Part shown: in pieces, positions 1 through 32,849 of the stretch
Position numbering within the stretch: the stretch's first letter is position 1
Layout: each line of letters opens with the position of its first letter
Source of the DNA: Doris montereyensis
Lineage: Eukaryota > Mollusca > Gastropoda > Nudibranchia > Dorididae
Assembly (NCBI GenBank): GCA_037039925.1
Contig: JAXRKP010000016.1
Span: 611,001-675,000, forward strand
Direction: 5' to 3'
DNA: 64,000 nt
The notes under the pieces: model-generated
Seen by the model: only the letters and a program-made list of their open reading frames with translations
What the model was told of the DNA's origin: nothing
The model's database searches: none
Position numbers and translations under genes: made by a program

Positions 1-48
1 AGAAGCCTCAAGGCATGTGAAGCACGAAATTAAAACACTGTATCTCAC

Positions 49-20913
<20,865 letters not shown>

Positions 20914-21335
20914 TTTGCATCGAAGCCGGGTTGAACTTTGATCGCTCACTCAACACTACACAGTCCTTCGACTGCACTACCAGTGCTATCACGGCATGTC
21001 CAACAAACAAGATTCACATGAAACGATTCCACGCAAGTAAATCTTACATCTGGCCTGTCGTATTTCATGTCTGGTTCTCCTTCTCCTTTATGATAGCTAA
21101 CAAACTCCATTCTTGAATTTTACTGTCAGCGCGTATATTTTAATTTAACACTATATTAAGTTTAAGCTGATCTAATGTAATGAGCAGTTGACCATTTACA
21201 GCTTTAAAGAAAATAATTATCTTTTTTCTGGCTTCATGTTCATCTATAGGGGTATTCATTCATGTTAGTTTTGGTCATTCGTTTAGTATTATGTATAATT
21301 GTTAGTCACAAAATGGGCTGCATTTTTTTGCATTT

Positions 21336-22690
21336 TCTCAATTTCTTGTACATAGGTCTGTTGGTATAGGTCCAAGACATAGCTACCATAATCTAAGACT
21401 GAATTTACAAAAGCCTTATAGCATTGATCTTCTACATTTTAGGGCAGTTGTAAAGAATTCTTCTAAGGAAGGCCAAAGGGCCATTTGCATTTCTGCATAG
21501 TGCTCTATGTTGTTCTTTCCATCGCAATTAAGTGTATATTGTAACTCTTAAGTATTTTGCACTGTTGGTTATTTTAAGTTTTTGGTTATGTATGTAACAG
21601 TCTGATTTCACTATTTTTACTTTTTTGCATATTTTTTGTACCTGACATTTATCTGGGTGGAATTTCATTTTCCACTTTTCTCCCATTCTTGTAATGAGTT
21701 TAGATCATTTTGTAATATTTTGCAATCCTCCATGTTACTTATTTTTCCTATAGACGTCAGCAAAAATATGTCAGTTTGGTACCTGGTGGTGTTTTGATCA
21801 ATATCATTGATATATACTTAAAAGAATAGAGGACCCAAAACAGTTCTCAGGGACACCTGAAAGCACTGGTTTAGGATTAGATTCAACACCTTCAACAGTT
21901 ACCATTTGTCTCCGTTCCAAAAGAAACGATTTAATCCATTCAAGAAGAGAATGTTCGATACCATACCTATCCAATTTGATCAGAAATCCATTGTGATCTA
22001 CTTTGTCCAAAGCTTTTGAGAAATTTAGGAGAAAATTTAGTATCTGTTTGGCTTCTTTGATTTAGAGAATTGCTGAAATCATATTTTGTTGTAATAAGTT
22101 GAGGTTCACAGCTTCACTTTTGTCTAACTTCATGTTGGATGTCTGTTAGGATCCTATGTTTATCTAGTGCGAAATATGACAATAAGTGACAACTCCACTA
22201 ATAAAGTCAGAACAGACACGTGACATTTCGGGTATAACCCTTCATCAGACAACAAACGAGAAATATCTAGAATCTTGATCTAAGTACTACCTCAGGCATC
22301 ACACAATGTGATGTCAGAAGAAAAACAATGAAGGAGAAAGGAAGAAAGAAAAAGACAGTGATGATTTTCTTTCTTTCTCCTTTTTTTATACCCGAAACGG
22401 CACGTGTTTGTTCTGTCTTTATTAGTGGAGTTGTCACTTATTGTCATATTTCGCCTTTGACTTCACTCCACTGTGGCTCCTTCGTATATGTTTATATAGG
22501 TGATCCTTTATGTTACTATTTATTATGTGTTCCATTAACCTACACGTTACTGTAGTAAGAGAAACAGATCTGTAATTTTATGCTTTTGACCGATCTCAGT
22601 AAAAAAAAAAAAAAAATGGAACTATATTTGCATTGTTCCAGTCATTTGAAACGTTAGCCTACCTTGGCTTAGAGATACCTGGAATAACAA
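21336..22690 (-). mobile_element. Decayed LINE between HADHA and MMACHC
   Basis: Minus strand carries, in order, a remnant of WNNANIVPIFKKGD-type sequence followed by NYRPVSL (22570-22660), DKVDHNGFLIKLDRYGIEHS, LLEWIKSFLLERRQMVTVEG and NPKPVLSGVP (21860-22010), and then a weak SNMEDCKILQNDLN region (near 21730). This is the RT order of a jockey/CR1-like LINE. It is interrupted by a foldback insertion at 22140-22540. Confidence 0.75.
22140..22540. mobile_element. Foldback insertion in a LINE, 68-bp arms
   Basis: 22169-22236 and 22387-22454 are reverse complements with 4 mismatches in 68 bases. The loop is about 150 bp. It splits the RT remnant of the 21336-22690 LINE. Exact borders are not seen. 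Confidence 0.65.
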
Positions 22691-23016
22691 CACATAGATG
22701 CCTGCTATTTCCTATGCATATATTTTTTATATTTGACCTTGGTCTTGAGTCCTCAAATGACCCTCCCCTACCTTTTCGATGATCGTGTGGTTTGTCAAGT
22801 TCGTAACTCATATGAAAGTGGGGGGAGGGGGAGAACCGTGACCTGGTCTGTCTGCCCCCCCCCCCGCCTGAACTTAAAAACCCATTGATCTTGCATCGTC
22901 ACTCAGCATTCGCTCAGTTTTCATGGTGACATGTAATTATCATTAAGCTTTTGATTTCGTGCATTTCTCTGTTTGTTGGACATTCATACTATCATAGAAC
23001 AAGAGGCAACTGGAGA

Positions 23017-23037
23017 ATAATAATAATAATAACTGGA

Positions 23038-23130
<93 letters not shown>

Positions 23131-23294
23131 TGATGATGATGATGATGATGATGATAATGATGATGATGATGAAGAAGAAGAAGAAGAAGAAGAAGAAGAA
23201 GAAGAAGAAGAAGAAGAAGAAGAAGAAGAAGAAGAAGAAGAAGAAGAAGAAGAAGAAGAAGAAGAAGAAGAAGAAGAAGAAGAAGAAGAAGAAA
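23017..23294. repeat. Composite trinucleotide microsatellite (TAA)n-(GAT)n-(GAA)n
   Basis: TAA to about 23126, GAT to about 23170, then about 40 GAA units. Lies about 230 bases upstream of the MMACHC start. Poly-Leu/His/Tyr and poly-Lys frames over it are spurious. A GAA tract of this kind can adopt triplex structures. Confidence 0.93.
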
Positions 23295-23526
23295 GAAGGA
23301 AAAGAAGTATTTCATACTATGATATCGCTATAAACGTCTCGTACAAATAGCATGTTGAGTATGCAATTACTATATAAATATATTTAAACAGTTTGAATTT
23401 CTAATAATCCTCTACTTTCGATTTTAACAATATTACTATAAATAAAATACGGATAAAATACAACAAAAGTTGGCTACATTGCGTCACTGCACGTCAATAA
23501 CATGGTCCTGTTTTTATGCTGAAAAC

Positions 23527-26500
23527 ATGGCGCAAGAATCGAATGAAATCAGGAACAGATTAGAAAGAATTTTGCCGTCTCCTGGATTTGAAATTTACCC
23601 ATTAAAGGTGTGAATCTGTCTTATTATGCTATTCTAATGTGATTTCACTCATCGTTTGGAATGACATGCGCGAACAGAATGTCAATGACGAAATGGTCAT
23701 CATGAATGAGTGTACCTGCACCACCTTCTTTTCTGTCTCCGAAGTCTGAAGTTAATACATACTGTTAGTGATAGTTTTTTTAAAAGTAGAAAGTGGAACC
23801 TCGACTCAACCAGGTTGCTGACTATTCTAAATCTAAATCTTGGTCTCTAAGAAGATCAAGCATAAATCTGACTAGATCTAGATTTTACGGTACACATTGA
23901 GTTGACTTTTCAAAATAATATTATATGTTAATGTCTTTTTATATAAATCGACTTCAAAAGAAAGATAAAATTAGGTTAGATTGCAAGCAAAGGTAGAGCC
24001 AAGTTGTATTATGATTATTATGAATGAAAAGTCAAAACATTAAAAGGCTAAAACTATTTTAATAACTTAAATTGCTAGGTTGCAACAGTTTGTATATATC
24101 TTTTTCTTTTAAGCTGTCAATAAAATGTATAAATTTCCATAAAAATGTTAGGACAGGGTGGCCTGAGGGAGATTATTTCGGGCATCTAAACTAATACGCC
24201 GGAAGGTAGAATGAGAACTGATAAATAAAGGAAGAAAAATTTCCATTGGAATTTTCGTTTTGCGGAGGTTGAATATTCCTCCTTTTTGTTACCTTTTTAC
24301 TGTCTTACACTCATCCCCTTATTTAGTAATTCTTTCTAATTGGTTAACCAATATATAAGCAGGAAAAAAGATGTTTTCAGGCTCATATGCTTACATCAAA
24401 TAGGTATCTGGTTGAGTAAAAAGGGGTGTGTGTCCATCTTAAGCTTTAGCTCAGGCAACTGGTAGTAACGATGCTAAAAATGTACTATGTATGAAGTAGG
24501 CTTGATTACAACTGTCAGACAAAAATCTTCTTGTCTGTTGATATGAATTTGACTCATATATTATGGTGTAATGGACATGGTATGCTGAGTTGAAAAAAAC
24601 TTCTTTTTTTTGGTCTGACAGCTTCTGATTTTGCTCCAAAATTTTCAAAAAAAGTCAATGGATAGGCTTTCACATTTTTGTTACAAATTTACTTCAAACT
24701 TTGCACAAAAATTTGTTGATGCAATGTCTAAATTTGATAAGATCGAGTTTTGAAAAAAAGTGTACGAGAATAATCTAAAAATATGTTTAAAATGTTATAC
24801 CAAAAAATTCAAATTTCATTATTTGATACATAATATGTTTTCAACCAGCCATCATTCATACCAAATTTCATGACGATGCATTGATAAATAAAAAAGTAGA
24901 TATAAAATAATGATCAAAAAGGGACATTTTGAGAAAATCATATTTGAAACATTTTTTTGTTGAATCATGTTATTTTATCACATAAACCCAAAAATAGTTG
25001 GATAATATTTTGAAACATCATAAAACCTTGAAAAGCTCTCAACTACTTCTTGTCAACCCTGTTTCAACTGCCCCGGCTTCCTTTTTCCTCATTGGATGCC
25101 ACCTTTTGATAACAGGTGTACGGAATATGTCACAAACTTTCTAGCCCATCTAAGGCAATATATTCAGGACAATTTGTCTAAAGCAGAATTTTTGGATAAA
25201 ATATATCGTTATGATTATAATGAGTACCAACTTGCAATACTTTAGACAAAATTTCTGGCTGTTATATGTTGAAAGTTAGGCTTTTATAAAATTGTATAAA
25301 TTCAAAGTTCTTGATACTGAGCTACTTTTATGGTATCACTGTGAAGGGAATGAACTGTTCCATCCAATAATTCAATAAACTAGATTTGTCCCACTTTGGG
25401 CAAAAGTAGCTTCTCAGGAACCACCCCCATCCTTACATGAGTGTTACTTCTTTCTTTCACAGTTTTTCAAACTTATACAGCCACAGATCATTTTATTTCA
25501 TCAAAATCAGAATGATATATTCTTAATTAATCCATTCATTCAAACAATCCTTTACTCATCTTATATCCTTTGTCAAAAATCCTGCCACTTCAATGTATGA
25601 AATTTTATTAGAGGCAGCGTTTTAAAATTTCCACAGATCGGATGGTACAATGATGAAGTGGAGGAGCCTTTCAAAATTAAACTTGAGCCAGACACCCTTG
25701 CTTTCCTTGTGGTTAGCACACCTGACATGTTTGAAACCGCCCTGGTGCCGTACATTTTGAAAGAGGATTGCGTTAGTGCTCTGGATCCTCTTGATAGATG
25801 TATGAAATACTATTTTGGGCTAGCAAAGTCTGTAAGTAAATAATGTACTCTTTTTTTTTCCCTCCTTTTTTCATACACAGGACCAAAATATCAATGCTTT
25901 CACTTATTCAGTGCTCTAATACTTTGATTTTACCCACATTCATAACTTAGGTGATCAGGGGTTTTGGGAAGAATTTTAATTTTGCCCGGACTGCCCTGTA
26001 AACAGCCAAGGGAGCTTTAAATAATAATAAAAATAATAATAATAAAATATATTCTTATAACGCTCATCATCAACACTAGATCAACCTCTGAGCCCTTTAA
26101 ACTTCTGAGTGCTTTAAAGTGCACAGAGTGTTGTTATCTGCACATGGGACCTCCTTTCTATCGTCCGTCTCTGGGGGTAGTTTTTACTAAAAAAAAATTT
26201 TAAAATTCAACTGCTGTTGAACCCACAACCTGTTGGTTAAGAAACCGACACCTGGCCTCTGGATAACTGAATACCCTTGCTCTAGTACAGGTGCTTAAAA
26301 CATGTAAGAAGAGGAGAAAATGTTTTATTCTAGATACCAGTCTGAAGAATTAGTTTTTAGAAGCTAAAGTGTTACTGGATAGTTTTCTTTTCTATGAAAT
26401 CTCAATATAAATGATTATTTGAATTTTATTGAGTGATTCTAGCAGTCCAATGATTTTGAACATATTCAAGAGATTTATTTCACCTTTATTGGTGTTATGG

Positions 26501-27964
26501 TTGGGGTTTTTTTCTGTTTAAGATTCCTTGGCGAGCTGAAAGTAAAAGTCAGGCTTTTGGTTTATTATTTTTGCTTTAATTCACTAATTAGACTGTCCCC
26601 AAAATGCATCTTTTGTCAAGCTTTTTATGATGCACAAGTTTTTCTTAATATGTTTTTGAAAATGTCATAACTTTACATTGTCTTTGTTGTTATGTTTTTG
26701 TCATTTTTAGTGAAATCGTCACCATGATCAAATAAAGGTAATCTTAGCTTTACTTATGTCATCTAAAAATTCAGAAAGTCATTAATGAAATTGAATATCA
26801 AAATACACATAGAATTGCACAATTTAGATTTAATGATGACAGGTGATGAAGTGATTTGCTGTGACCAATAATTTTCACTGTATCAATGACAATAGGCCTT
26901 CCCAGATGAAGATGTGGAGACAATACACGACTTTGAGCTAACAGCTACCAGGCGTCCTAAAGTTCTGGTTCAACCGGCCGGTCACATCTCTGGAGCAGCT
27001 TACTACTATACTAGAAAATCATTGAACCCTGACCCTTTTGAACCCAAAAAGGTACGGTAGATATTTTTTTCTTTCTTTGTCAGTTCCTATTCTATCTTCC
27101 AGTGTAGGGGTTTAGATGTCTGTTGTCTGAAATGATCTTTCTCCAGGCTGCTATCCCTATGTCCTGCCATTTTCTATTTCCTTCTGTGGAAGTTAAATTT
27201 CTTGACATTATTTGGTTTTACCCACATCTTCAACTAAGGTGATCTTGGGGATTTTGGTAGAATTTTTTAAACAGCCAAGGGATCTTTAACGTGCACAGGG
27301 TATTGTGATCTGCAACAGGACCTCATTTGTATTGCCTGTCTCCGATGAGACTAGGTGTTGACCCACCTGCCTGGACCAGGGGGTAGATTTTGCTAAAAAA
27401 AAAAAATGGAAAAAAATCTTTCAACATTTGGGGCTTGAACCCACTACTGTTCAGTTTAGAGGCCAACGTCTTGCCTTTCGACTACAGAGTCCTCCTTTTC
27501 CAATAGGTGAGTAGTGAAAAACCGTCTTTTATGTATGTTAATTTTTGTTTTTTTACATCTAGGCGTACCTGTTTCATATGAATTGTTTAGAAAGCATCAT
27601 GAATCAGTTAAAAGAAAATTGTGGGATTTTTATATCTTGCTCATCAGAAAATCTTTGGCGTCACCATTCATCCCAAATTCGGCGGTTGGTTTGCTCTGCG
27701 GGGTCTTTTGGTATTTAAGTCGGTGCTGTGTCCCAGCCTACAGCAAGTTGTGCCCACAGACTGTGTTGCAGATAACAAACAGAAAGTGGAGTTGCTTAAA
27801 CTCTTCAACTATCACTGGCAAGATTGGAGGTTCAGAGATATCATTCCAGTAGAAAAAAATATTCTGAGGATCAGAAACTGTTTTTCAGCACTCTTCCCAA
27901 AGATCGTGAACCTCTCCTTCTTAAATTGAAGCATCAATGGTTGGAGAGAGAAGGACGCTGTTGA
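23527..27964 (+). CDS. MMACHC: Cyanocobalamin reductase / alkylcobalamin dealkylase (cblC protein), 4 exons
   Basis: Cytosolic B12 chaperone that removes the upper axial ligand of incoming cobalamins before they pass to the methylcobalamin and adenosylcobalamin routes. Exons: 23527-23607, 25637-25831, 26896-27051, 27648-27964; all GT-AG, all junctions phase 0. Conserved stretches: PSPGFEIYPLKIGWYN (N-terminus), LAFLVVSTPDMFE, VQPAGHISGAAYYY (His122 and Tyr128-130 align by position with the cobalamin-pocket residues of the human protein), HPKFGGWFALRG and FNYHWQDWRFRD. The start ATG is the first in the open exon, followed by MAQESNEIRNR. As printed, exon 4 stops early at 27929. One extra A in the A7 run at 27853-27859 restores KYSEDQKLFFSTLPKDR and a stop at 27962-27964, giving about 249 residues. 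Transcribed divergently from HADHA. Confidence 0.95.
24255..24520. mobile_element. Partial copy of the 18617-20184 TTAA element
   Basis: Lies in MMACHC intron 1, in the orientation of the right arm. It repeats, in order and diverged, the stretches around CTCCTTCTTGTTACC, AAACAGGAAAAAGG, the run of GTGTGTCC and the inner-arm segment near 19020-19080 (reversed). Ends are truncated. Confidence 0.65.
24640..25440. mobile_element. Diverged inverted-orientation relative of the 45466-46537 element
   Basis: Shared blocks in reverse orientation: the CTCTCAACTACTTCTTGTC region (25038-25056), the AATGAACTGTTCCATC region (25349-25365) and the GTCCCACTTTGGGCAAAAGT region (25388-25407). The right end resembles the terminal repeat but has decayed. 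Lies in MMACHC intron 1. Confidence 0.6.
25920..26285 (-). mobile_element. tRNA-headed SINE, family C, in MMACHC intron 2
   Basis: Head at about 26215-26275 (reverse of GAGGCCAGGTGTCGGTTTC with GGGTTCAA B-box). The body includes CTATCGTCCGTCTCTGG, a short AATAAT expansion and GCCCGGACTGCCCTGTAAAC. The tail end is TTTTACCCACATTCATAAC. Confidence 0.75.
27064..27200 (-). mobile_element. LINE 3' tail fragment in MMACHC intron 3
   Basis: Matches the last ~130 bases of the 46779-47460 LINE (AAAG tail, then the segment that reads as TTCCAGTGTAGGGGTTTAGA on the plus strand). No coding part is left. Confidence 0.65.
27205..27492 (-). mobile_element. tRNA-headed SINE, family C, in MMACHC intron 3
   Basis: Head 27430-27490 (GGGGCTTGAACCCACTAC, TCTTGCCTTTCGACTACAGA in reverse). 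The body contains GTGCACAGGGTATTGTGATC and GTCTCCGATGAGACTAGGTG. Confidence 0.78.
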
Positions 27965-27999
27965 TTAATCGGATATTTCTGATTCAGCTAACGGATGCT

Positions 28000-30060
28000 G
28001 CATTTTTGAGTTGTGTGGATTACCAAAAGAATTTCATATATATTTGTTGTGGGATTACATAATGGAAATGGGAGCAATCAATTTTTTAATTTAAGCAAAT
28101 TATTTTTTTAAAGAGAGTGATGCTGTTTCCTACAAACATGTAATCAATCACTTTTGTATGTAAATATAGATAGACTTGAAATGAATCTTTATGATGAATG
28201 CTTCAACGAGAGGCTTTCATAAGGGTATCACTATCTTTTCTTTTCTTTTTTTTTATCATTCTCTTGCAGAGTTTATTTCAGAGTAATTTATAAAAGAAGA
28301 AATTTCTCACTTATGTACAGAGATTTTCATTGGATTTTCTATACATTGTTTCATTTTGTGCTCCAAGTTTTTTTTTCCCTCAACTATGTGATTTGCGTTG
28401 TAAGGAATTCAATGAGTGTATAATGGTTTATGTTAATTCAAAGAGAAGCCTTATTAATGAGCAAATTTTTTGTTTTATTTACCAATACATCCGTTTGTCA
28501 GAGAAATTTTCATAGAGATAATATATAGTATACGGTACAGGGTGTCCATAAATTGTGGACACATAATATAAAAGGCAAAATGTATATTTCAAGAACGAAA
28601 ACTTTCAACAACATTTTATTTAGTTAGAATATCAACACAAAACACCTTCAACATAATCATGCCACCATTTGTGATACAAAGTTTGACAAACTCATAAAAT
28701 CAATACCTTATCTGTAGAGGTTTGTTATATTTCTTATATGCCTAGACTTTAGGGACATCCTCTACATGTATATATACCACCAGAAAATATATATACAAGT
28801 TCAACTTTCTGTTAGTATAAACATACTTTCATTTGAATTTTTATATGCTCATGTGCTTTATTTCTCTTCTGAATGATTTTCAACAAAAAATGTTCTGCTT
28901 TTCAAAAATAATGTTGTCAGAGTTATGGCAATGATTTCAGTGAAACACACAAAAGAAAACATCAGAAATCTCACTTGATAGGACATTTCTTCAAAGCTAA
29001 AGAACAGAATTTTATATGGTAATATTCCATGACTGAACGACTGAATGGAGTTTGGCCCAAATGAGCGTGATATGATAAAAATTCAAGTGAAGATTGTGAT
29101 GAATGAAGAAGGGTCTAAAAAAGATTGTGCCTAAATGAACTATGTGATCAACAGTGGACTTTTGCATAATATATATTCCTAGAAGCGGATAAATGTGTTC
29201 ATCTCAATTGAAGTAATCATGGTCATGTTTTAAAGTCAGTTTTCATATCATAAGGTACTTCTGATGACAGTTTTTTTACGGTTGAATAGGGATTGGAGGA
29301 AGCAATCTTTAGTTCAGGTTTTTTTTTCTTGTTTATTATGGGTTTTTTTTTTTTTTTTTATATGACTGCATGAAATATAAAAAACATAATTTAATGAGAC
29401 AGACACTTCAGGTAGACACTAAAAGAAGGACAAGGAAACCTTGTTATTGTTGATGTCATTTACATGGTTATATATATTGAAAGTAAATGGCACAGATAAA
29501 GTTATCCGTCTTAATAACTAATGATTGAGGAGAAAAAGTGTCTGATAAAGCAGTAGTTGGTAGGCCTGGGCAAAACTCGCTTTTCTATTACTCGTTGATA
29601 CGAACTACCGTCCTCTCTGGTCTCACGTTATTTGAGTACCTGCTTTGACGATTATACGAGACAGCCTCGTGCATTCAAAACTGCGAATACAATTATGAAC
29701 ACTGAGCCTTGGGCCTTGGTTGCGGGGGAAGGGGGGGGGATGAGAAGTGAGAGGGTGCATGTGACCTCCTTGCTGATTGAAGCATAGCAGAAGACAGATC
29801 TAGTGAGAGACCGTGGCAAACTGCTGTCACTGTCAGTGTCACCGTGATGGGACTTGCTGGTCTCGAGACCTTGGTCAGATTTGAATAAAACGCCTCAAAG
29901 CCTTGTATTCGTTGGTATCGAGTAATGGCTTGATTAGCGCCCAGGCCTATCAGTTGTAAGTTATGAATGAGTAGGCCTACTGTGAATATTAAGAAGGTTG
30001 TAAAGGAGGTGAATAAGGAGCTAAGTGTATATAACTATAACTACATAATAAGGAGGTGGA
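28000..30060. other. MMACHC 3' flank, no gene seen
   Basis: AT-rich DNA after the MMACHC stop, presumably 3' UTR at first. No coding region or clear repeat was recognised. Confidence 0.5.
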
Positions 30061-30079
30061 TTGGAAATCTGTGAATGAG

Positions 30080-30497
30080 TGTGATAAATAATGGATAGAG
30101 GAATGAATGTGATAAATAATGGATAGAGGAATGAATGTGATAAATAATAGATAGAGGAATGAATGTGATAAATTATGGATAGAGGAATGAATGTGATAAA
30201 TAATGGATAGAGGAATGAGTGTGATAAATAATGGATAGAGGAATGAGTGTGATAAATAATGGATAGAGGAATGAGTGTGATAAATAATGGATAGAGGAAT
30301 GAATGTGATAAATAATGGATAGAGGAATGAGTGTGATAAATAATGGATAGAGGAATGAGTGTGATAAATAATGGATAGAGGAATGAGTGTGATAAATAAT
30401 GGATAGAGGAATAAGTGTGATAAATAATGGATAGAGGAATGAGTGTGATAAATAATGGATAGAGGAATGAATGTGATAAATAATGGATAGAGGAATG
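30080..30497. repeat. Minisatellite, 28-bp unit
   Basis: Unit GATAAATAATGGATAGAGGA ATGAGTGT, about 15 nearly identical copies alternating GAGTGT and GAATGT. Because 28 is not a multiple of 3 yet all three frames stay open, a 213-codon minus-strand frame runs through it. It is not a gene. Confidence 0.92.
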
Positions 30498-31524
30498 TAT
30501 GTAGTTATGATCTGGGCCTCCAACAGTCTGCAATATGAATGGGGGAAATGGATGTTTATGGGTATGATGACAAGGGTTATGTGGATGTCTTCTTACTAAG
30601 TGGGATAATTGATTTATCAAAGGGCTGTGTTTATGGTACTGGTACGCATGCCCAGGACACAATGGTGGGTTATGATTTCTCTTTGTTATAAAGCTGGGTC
30701 TCTCGAAATTTGACTGCAGTGAACTCAGACACCACTGTGCTGGGTACGGGTGGTGTCAAGCACCAGTACTCGATACTGAAGTTATGCGGGACGTTTATTT
30801 TAATGACCGGAAATCGATGAATTAGACCTAGTAGCACTAAAAAGTTTTTTTGATTGCAGGCAAAGAATCTTTTTCCAATCAATTCAAATATTGATTTGAT
30901 CCAATAGTTCATTCACTAAGAACCCAAAGAAGGTTATTTGAAATCTACATGTGAAATATGATGGTCAAGAATTTGTAGAAAATTTAAGATACTGGTATTC
31001 TTCCTGATAAGTCCAGGAGGTTGTGAAAATTCAAGGTGGGGGGGGGGGGGGTTATTAAGGATTACAAAAATATCAGAAATCTATTAACGCCAAATTGTCA
31101 CATTATGCTGACAACGCTTGCCTCACTCAACGATGATAGTTCCGTAAACTTCACATCCACTCCTGCCAAAGCTTTGCATATCGCGTGTCAGACTTAACAT
31201 GATGCAATATTATGATATCCGTCTGTCACTACGTCTAGCAAATTGCAGGGGTATTTGATTATTTGTGAAATGAAGACAGTAAGACGTTTCAAAGACTAAA
31301 TTAGCACGATAAGATACTGCTACTAATACAAAGCTATACAAATGGATTTGAATTTGATCGTTTAAAAGTAGAGAGTTTAAACTATTACGCTAAATTATCC
31401 AAAATATTATTTGTAGTATTTGTAATATAATCATCATGCCATAATTTAGGGTTCAATTAATTTGCCTTAGCATAACAAGAATCTCATGTGTTGGAGGTGA
31501 GAGATGGAAATCTGAAGGGTGTTT

Positions 31525-31825
31525 CATGCACAGTCAGAAGAGCATCTGAGTTACTACCCAGGAGGCCTGAGTTCGATTCTTAATCCGGGCAAATTTTTCT
31601 GGCCCTCCTGTTGACCCAGCAGCAAAATGGGAAGCTAGGTCTAATCAGACAGCGAAAGTTTAGGTGGCGTGGAAAGCAATGGCAAACTACCTCATTATAG
31701 CATGCATAGCTAGTAAAATCAGGATTCTACTCCTGATTACCCTATTACTCCTCATTACCCTATTACTCCTGATTACCCTATGCTCAAATCTGAGTATGGA
31801 ACTTGCTTTACTTTATACAGATCTG
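31525..31825 (+). mobile_element. tRNA-headed SINE, family A
   Basis: Same body as at 3359 (GAGTTCGATTCTTAATCCGG head, GGCGTGGAAAGCAATGGC body, CTTGCTTTACTTTA tail). A 15-bp CTCCTGATTACCCTATTA-type unit is expanded near the tail (31725-31785). Confidence 0.75.
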
Positions 31826-32514
31826 AATATCATTAATATCCATATTTTGTTTTAATGTTTTTCAAACAGATACTTTGATAATGTTGACATTTACAGTATT
31901 CTTTATAAGCTCCTAGTTCTAGTAGTAGCTTTTTGTCTGATTTAAGAATTACTTTAAAAATACCACAATTTATTTATTTTCGTTCATAGTCAAATAAACT
32001 TCTTTATGGGTCTATTTCCAGTTCATTTTTAAATTACATTTTAATTTCTCAGATATTCACTTGTTGCCATTTTATTGCTCAGTACTTTCATTTTGTTAAC
32101 TAAACTTTTGCTGCCTTTTCTTCACCTGACTTAAATCATAGTCAACTTAAATAACTATTGGACGGACATGTTGTTTTAAAATAACTTGTATGGTAATGGT
32201 GTTGAAGGGAACATGAAATTAATTTTGTGAAAGTTAAATCTAGACCACAGTTTGTATTTATATGACATGTATATTATTCAAAGTGTTCCCTTTAAATTAC
32301 TTCATTTATATCTGGAGATTTGTTTTCCTGTACTTTGGGCTAACAACATGCTTTTGCTATATAATCAAGTATATTTACATGAATAAACTTTAAACTGAGC
32401 TTTGTTTTAAAAGCTGATAAAATTCAGTCTTTGAGTTTTCATGATTTTAGATCTATAACATAACAGTTGTCGTTCTGGGATACTCTTCAAGAACATAATG
32501 TATTATGTATTATG

Positions 32515-32840
32515 TATATGCACAAGTCCAGGCTCACCGACTGCACATCATTTATCCCTCAGTAGGCCATTTCATTCAAAGTCCTTCTCAACTCACCAGG
32601 GAGCATACAGTAGAGCAGCCTGTTAGGTGCTTCATACTATTACACTGATAACATCTTTCTCTAGCTATAACTGGGTACTCATTCACACCTGAGTCGAGCG
32701 AGGAAAGCAGAGTGAAGTGCCTTTCCTGAGAGAACAGCTTCATACGAAAAACACCTGGGCCAGCCAAGGGGCTTTGAACCAATGTCATTGTGATTACAAA
32801 CTCACAACACTAGGATTTCACTCCAGCGTGTTCAGTATAC
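32515..32840 (-). mobile_element. tRNA-headed SINE, family D
   Basis: Reverse copy: CCAGGCTCACCGACTGCAC, CTGGGTACTCATTCACACC, AAGCAGAGTGAAGTGCC and GTGATTACAAACTCACAAC in order. Confidence 0.75.
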
Positions 32841-32849
32841 AACAGCTGT

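Larger units (their letters stand above)
20914..23526. promoter_or_regulatory. Divergent intergenic region between HADHA and MMACHC
   Basis: The start codons of HADHA (minus) and MMACHC (plus) point away from each other across about 2.6 kb, so both promoters should lie here. Most of the interval is occupied by a decayed LINE (21336-22690), a foldback inside it, and the 23017-23294 microsatellite. The unrepeated DNA next to each start (about 20914-21300 and 23300-23526) is the likely promoter sequence. No specific factor site was identified. Confidence 0.5.

Noticed and set aside
22992..23333. Poly-Leu/His/Tyr and poly-Lys frames
   Set aside because: Translation of the TAA/GAT/GAA microsatellite.
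30021..30662. 213-codon minus-strand open frame
   Set aside because: It is the 28-bp minisatellite read through; all frames are open and the peptide is a 28-residue periodic artefact.
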